From positions 67,812-109,772 of the forward strand of contig CAJAVM010000008.1 in the NCBI GenBank assembly GCA_903945435.1: a stretch of 41,961 bases of DNA. The letters are read 5' to 3'. The notes under the pieces were generated by a model, which did no database searches, had not been told where the DNA came from, and was given only the letters and a program-made list of their open reading frames with translations. This DNA is from an uncultured bacterium. Its GTDB lineage: Bacteria > Patescibacteriota > Patescibacteriia > Patescibacteriales > UBA12465. The position numbers and the translations under genes are program-made. Below are positions 38,769 to 41,961 of the stretch, one piece after another; the stretch's first letter is position 1; each line of letters opens with the position of its first letter.

Positions 38769-41237
38769 ATGAATGGAAATGATAACCCTGATCAGCATAA
38801 ATCTTCTTTAACTGGAAAGACTATTCTGATAGTTAATAGTAATTCCGCCAGTGATCCTCTTCATTCCAAAAAACTTTTTATCAGAAAGGCAAAAAATTTG
38901 GGAATGAAAATAATTTTACTTGGTAGTGAGGCGGCAACATTTCAGCCCTATACTGATTATTGCGTGAGTACTAATACTTCAAATTATGTTGAAGCACTTA
39001 CTACCCTTGAATCATTTCTGCAAGATAATCAAAATATTAAGTTAGATGGAGTAGTAACGTTTTTAGAAGATGACGTTTTATTAGTATCTAAAATCGTTGA
39101 TCGCTATAAATTAATTGGTATTCCTTATCGGGTTGCAAATCGCGTAAGAAATAAATTTTCTTTTCGTGAATTTTGCGAACAAAATGGCGTTCCGGTTGTA
39201 AAATTCCGAGAACTAAAAAATAGTAAAGATATTGATGAGGTTATCAAGAATTTTTCTTTTCCGCTTGTAGTAAAGCCAGCTTATGGTGCCGGGAGTGCTT
39301 TTGTGATGCGTGTTAACGATGAAGAGGAATTAAGAGAGAGCTATGAATATATAAAGAAAGAGATGTCGCCTAAAGTTGAATCGGCTCTATCTGACGGTCT
39401 TGGCGTTTTTGTTGAAGAGTATATTGATGGCGATGAAGTTGATTTAGATATTTTAGTTCAGAATGGAAAAATAAAATTTTGTGCGATTTCCGATAATGGT
39501 CAAACCAAAGAGCCATTCTTTATTGAAACAACTAGAATGACACCTTCTAATTTACCGGCTAAACATCAGGCACAGCTTTTAACCATGGCGGATGAAACTT
39601 TAGAAAAGCTCGGTATTCTAAACGGTTGCATTCATTTTGAAGCAAAATCTACCCCTCAAGGGCCGATGCCTTTAGAAATTAATATGCGACTTGGTGGCGA
39701 CGAGGTTTATGCTAGTGTAAAAGCGGCTTGGCGTGTTGATTTAATTGAAAATTATTTAAAAATTGCATGTGGAATTTATATTCCAAAATTTGAATTTCCT
39801 TCCGGACCCTATCAGTATTTAGTAGCTGAAACTTTTTCATCGCCGCATTCTGGCATTTTAGTTAATTTAGAAATTGATGATAATTTAAAAAAATTACCAT
39901 ATTTAGAAGAATTTCAGTTTGAAAAAAAGATTGGCGATTCAGTTATGTCTCCACCAGATGGTTATGAATATTTGGGTTGGATTTTAGTTTCCGGTCACAA
40001 CCCTCTCGATGCTCAAGATAATTTACGTTTAGCTACTGGAATGATAAATTATGAAGTAGCTAAATTTCATCCTTCATCTTCAATCGGAAAAACTGCTCGT
40101 AAAACTCCGTTTTCGATTTCCGCCGTTAATCGAGAAATATTAAAACGTGGTTCTAAAATTGAAAAAATTAGACGGATGGCAATTTCTAACCAACGCAATC
40201 TTCATATCGGAATCGCTTGTAATTTATATGATGAGAGCGCTCAAGATCAAGAAACAACAGTCGAGAATGATTTAACGATAATCGGAAAAGAAATTGAGGA
40301 GGCCTTAAGGGCTCGTGGTTATAAATTAACTTTTTTTGATTTTAATGATTTACCTAAAGTTTTTAATGAGCTGAAAAATAGTGACGTTGATTTAGTGTTT
40401 AATGTTTGTGAGAGAATTAATAATTCTAGTTTATTAGAACCGCACGCGGCTTCTATTTTTGATGTCCTTCAGATTCCTTATACCGGCTCTAACCCGTTTA
40501 CCCTGGGATTATGTATTGATAAAATTAGAGTGAAGAAGCTTTTAAACTATCATAAGATTCCGACTCCAGAATGGGATTACATTTATTCGCTTGATGATGA
40601 TATTCGAGATGATTTGCGTTATCCATTAATTGTTAAACCGGCCAATACTGATAATTCCATTGGTATTACCAATGATTCAGTTGTAAAAAATGAAAAGGAA
40701 TTGCGTCGTCAATTGGAAAAAGTTATTGGGGAAATTGGTCGTCCGGCTTTAATTGAAGAATATATTGAGGGGGATGAGTATGATGTTCCGATTATTGGTC
40801 GTGATGATGATGATTTGCGCGTTTTACCTCTATCACGTTCTATTTTTGATGATTTACCTTCTGATAAATGGCATATTTATCCTTTTGAAGCGAAATATAC
40901 TGATGACCCGGTTTATAAAAAGATTATTGTTCAAAGACCACCAAAAAATATTTCTAAAAAGTTAGAAACACTTTTAGGTGAAATTGCCCTTGATACTTAT
41001 AAAATTTTAGACTGTCATGATTATGGCCGTATTGAAATCAGAGTAGATAAAAATAATAATCCTTACGTTTTAGAATTAAATCCTAACCCATCACTGGATA
41101 AAGAAGGCTGTTTTTCTGCATCCGCGGAAGTTGTTGGTTTAGATTACGGTGATTTTTTAGAAGAAGTTATTCGCTTAGCGATTAAGAGATATAAGGACAA
41201 CCCTCCATACTATCATCTTCAGCCGAATATTCTTTAA
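38769..41237 (+). CDS. Fusion of two ATP-grasp ligases: carnosine-synthase-like plus D-Ala-D-Ala-ligase-like
   Basis: 822 residues. The first half (about 15-340) is an ATP-grasp module with GVVTFLEDDVLLVSK, VRNKFSFREFCEQNGVP, FPLVVKPAYGAGSAFV, VEEYIDGDEVDLDILV, CAISDNGQTKEPFFIETTRMTPSNL and PLEINMRLGGDE. This set resembles carnosine synthase and related L-amino-acid ligases. The second half (about 475-822) resembles D-Ala-D-Ala ligase: VFNVCERINNSSLLEPHAASIFDVLQIPYTGSNPFTLGLCIDKIRVKKLL, IPTPEWDYIYS, YPLIVKPANTDNSIGIT, IEEYIEGDEYDVPIIG and GRIEIRV-NPYVLELNPNPSLDKEG. Both keep ATP- and metal-binding parts. The protein could join amino acids in two steps to make a small peptide or modify a cell-wall peptide (inference). 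A FemAB-like gene follows 3 bp later. Confidence 0.88.
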   Translation: MNGNDNPDQHKSSLTGKTILIVNSNSASDPLHSKKLFIRKAKNLGMKIILLGSEAATFQPYTDYCVSTNTSNYVEALTTLESFLQDNQNIKLDGVVTFLEDDVLLVSKIVDRYKLIGIPYRVANRVRNKFSFREFCEQNGVPVVKFRELKNSKDIDEVIKNFSFPLVVKPAYGAGSAFVMRVNDEEELRESYEYIKKEMSPKVESALSDGLGVFVEEYIDGDEVDLDILVQNGKIKFCAISDNGQTKEPFFIETTRMTPSNLPAKHQAQLLTMADETLEKLGILNGCIHFEAKSTPQGPMPLEINMRLGGDEVYASVKAAWRVDLIENYLKIACGIYIPKFEFPSGPYQYLVAETFSSPHSGILVNLEIDDNLKKLPYLEEFQFEKKIGDSVMSPPDGYEYLGWILVSGHNPLDAQDNLRLATGMINYEVAKFHPSSSIGKTARKTPFSISAVNREILKRGSKIEKIRRMAISNQRNLHIGIACNLYDESAQDQETTVENDLTIIGKEIEEALRARGYKLTFFDFNDLPKVFNELKNSDVDLVFNVCERINNSSLLEPHAASIFDVLQIPYTGSNPFTLGLCIDKIRVKKLLNYHKIPTPEWDYIYSLDDDIRDDLRYPLIVKPANTDNSIGITNDSVVKNEKELRRQLEKVIGEIGRPALIEEYIEGDEYDVPIIGRDDDDLRVLPLSRSIFDDLPSDKWHIYPFEAKYTDDPVYKKIIVQRPPKNISKKLETLLGEIALDTYKILDCHDYGRIEIRVDKNNNPYVLELNPNPSLDKEGCFSASAEVVGLDYGDFLEEVIRLAIKRYKDNPPYYHLQPNIL

Positions 41238-41240
41238 TAT

Positions 41241-41961
41241 ATGATTGAAATTAAGCTGATTAGTGATTTGAAAGCTGCTCAAGAAGTTTGGGAAAAGCTA
41301 GCATCAAAAGAAACGCTATATGATTTATGGGAAGTGAGATATTGTTTTTATAAAAACGACCCTCAGCCTCTTTATTTTTATGTTGCTTACGAGGGTGGCG
41401 AAGCGGTTGCGCTTTTGCCTTTGCAGTATAATGAGAAAAAAAACTTTCTCGAATTTTTAGCTGAAGCTTTTATTGAAGGGAACCGCCCATTTTTTAAAAA
41501 GGGCTATGAATATTTATTACCAGAATTATTTAAAATAAATTTTCCTCATCCGGTCCAGATTTATGATTTAACAGGCGAAGACGAATTTATTTCTGCGCTT
41601 CCGTTAGAGGATTATGTTTATTTAGTTGATATTTCTACGTTTACTACTTTTAATGATTATTTAAATTACGCTTTTCCTAATGGACGTAAGCGTTACAATT
41701 TTAAGCGCTTATTTGCCTTACTTGAAAAAGAGCATGAGGTAAAAGTTATCTATAACGATTTTTCGGGGCTAGAATCATTAATGGATTTGAATGTTAAAAA
41801 TTTTGGTGAGGAATCATATTTGAATACTAAGAAGGAACGTCAAGCATTTTTTGATTTAATAGAACTACCACTTGATTTTAAGATGGTTGCGATTGAGGTT
41901 GATGGAATAAAATTAGCTTATTCGCTTTCAGTTATTTATAATAATATTTATTATTATTTAA
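41241..41961 (+). CDS. Acetyltransf_6/FemAB-like (GNAT-fold) protein, partial
   Basis: The frame is open from ATG 41241 to the window end, giving 240 residues. It reads MIEIKLISDLKAAQEVWEKL, then DLWEVRYCFYKNDPQPLYFYVAYEGGEAVALLPLQY, EFLAEAFIEGNRPFF, ALPLEDYVYLVDISTF, FPNGRKRYNFKRLFALLEKEHEVKV and FGEESYLNTKKERQAFFDLIELPLDFKMVAIEVDGIKLAYSLSVI. This is the pattern of the BioF2-like/CelD acetyltransferase family, close in fold to FemABX aminoacyl-tRNA-dependent peptide ligases. The donor (acyl-CoA or aminoacyl-tRNA) cannot be told. It follows the dual ATP-grasp gene by 3 bp, so the two should act on one pathway. Confidence 0.75.
   Translation, partial: MIEIKLISDLKAAQEVWEKLASKETLYDLWEVRYCFYKNDPQPLYFYVAYEGGEAVALLPLQYNEKKNFLEFLAEAFIEGNRPFFKKGYEYLLPELFKINFPHPVQIYDLTGEDEFISALPLEDYVYLVDISTFTTFNDYLNYAFPNGRKRYNFKRLFALLEKEHEVKVIYNDFSGLESLMDLNVKNFGEESYLNTKKERQAFFDLIELPLDFKMVAIEVDGIKLAYSLSVIYNNIYYYL

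Overview
The window looks like a stretch of chromosome from a Candidate Phyla Radiation (Patescibacteria) bacterium, possibly near the ABY1/Falkowbacteria group; the phylum is my inference and the class is a guess. The reasons are AT-rich DNA, very short gaps, mostly one-strand gene order, many shortened versions of housekeeping enzymes (pyruvate kinase, RmlA, TsaB), and families common in these genomes: DUF4012, Gmad2, SIMPL, LemA next to a TPM protein, and a sigma-region-4/HARE-HTH protein. TGA ends at least one well-defined gene (the GT2 glycosyltransferase), so the UGA-glycine code of Gracilibacteria/Absconditabacteria does not apply. No tRNA, rRNA, CRISPR, insertion sequence or prophage was seen.

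Layout. 1-146: start of a leftward response regulator. 343-1829: hisS and a small membrane protein. 1897-3797: typA behind a strong promoter and a leader with two terminator-like hairpins. 3863-5422: lemA and a TPM-domain protein. 5473-6123: rnhB, leftward. 6124-6616 holds no ordinary gene, but has a consensus promoter, a terminator-bounded RNA of about 175 nt with a 10-nt perfect Shine-Dalgarno sequence, and a second structured RNA. 6617-9956: a Gmad2 surface protein, cysS, dus and a short tsaB. 10068-16765: an abbreviated division/cell-wall cluster (mraZ-rsmH-ftsL-ftsI-murF) running into rmlD and rmlA. 16826-17110: a small leftward gene with a perfect promoter. 17197-19275: a GT2 glycosyltransferase and the sigma-region-4/HARE-HTH regulator. 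19382-27746: a likely envelope operon (membrane protein resembling the front part of conjugation ATPases, GT4, DUF4012 protein, Ig-repeat membrane protein) ending in an unusual tgt. 27733-30119: pyk-eno. 30155-32374: a membrane metallophosphoesterase and rlmN. 32471-34016: two divergent genes with overlapping promoters. 34074-37890: superoxide dismutase, histidine phosphatase, secreted transglutaminase-like protein, rlmH and alkD. 37938-38714: SIMPL protein. 38769-41961: a fusion of two ATP-grasp ligases followed by an Acetyltransf_6/FemAB-like gene cut by the window end.

How it fits together. The core is translation and RNA modification (hisS, cysS, dus, tsaB, tgt, rlmN, rlmH, rsmH, typA), lower glycolysis (pyk, eno), division and murein synthesis, and surface glycans and secreted proteins. 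The best candidates for something new are the RNA at 6244-6419, the dual ATP-grasp/FemAB pair at the right end, the Tgt with an altered substrate pocket and no zinc cysteines, and the region-4-only sigma-like regulator. Across the window, start codons rarely have a Shine-Dalgarno sequence, but about 31 of 39 have T directly before ATG.
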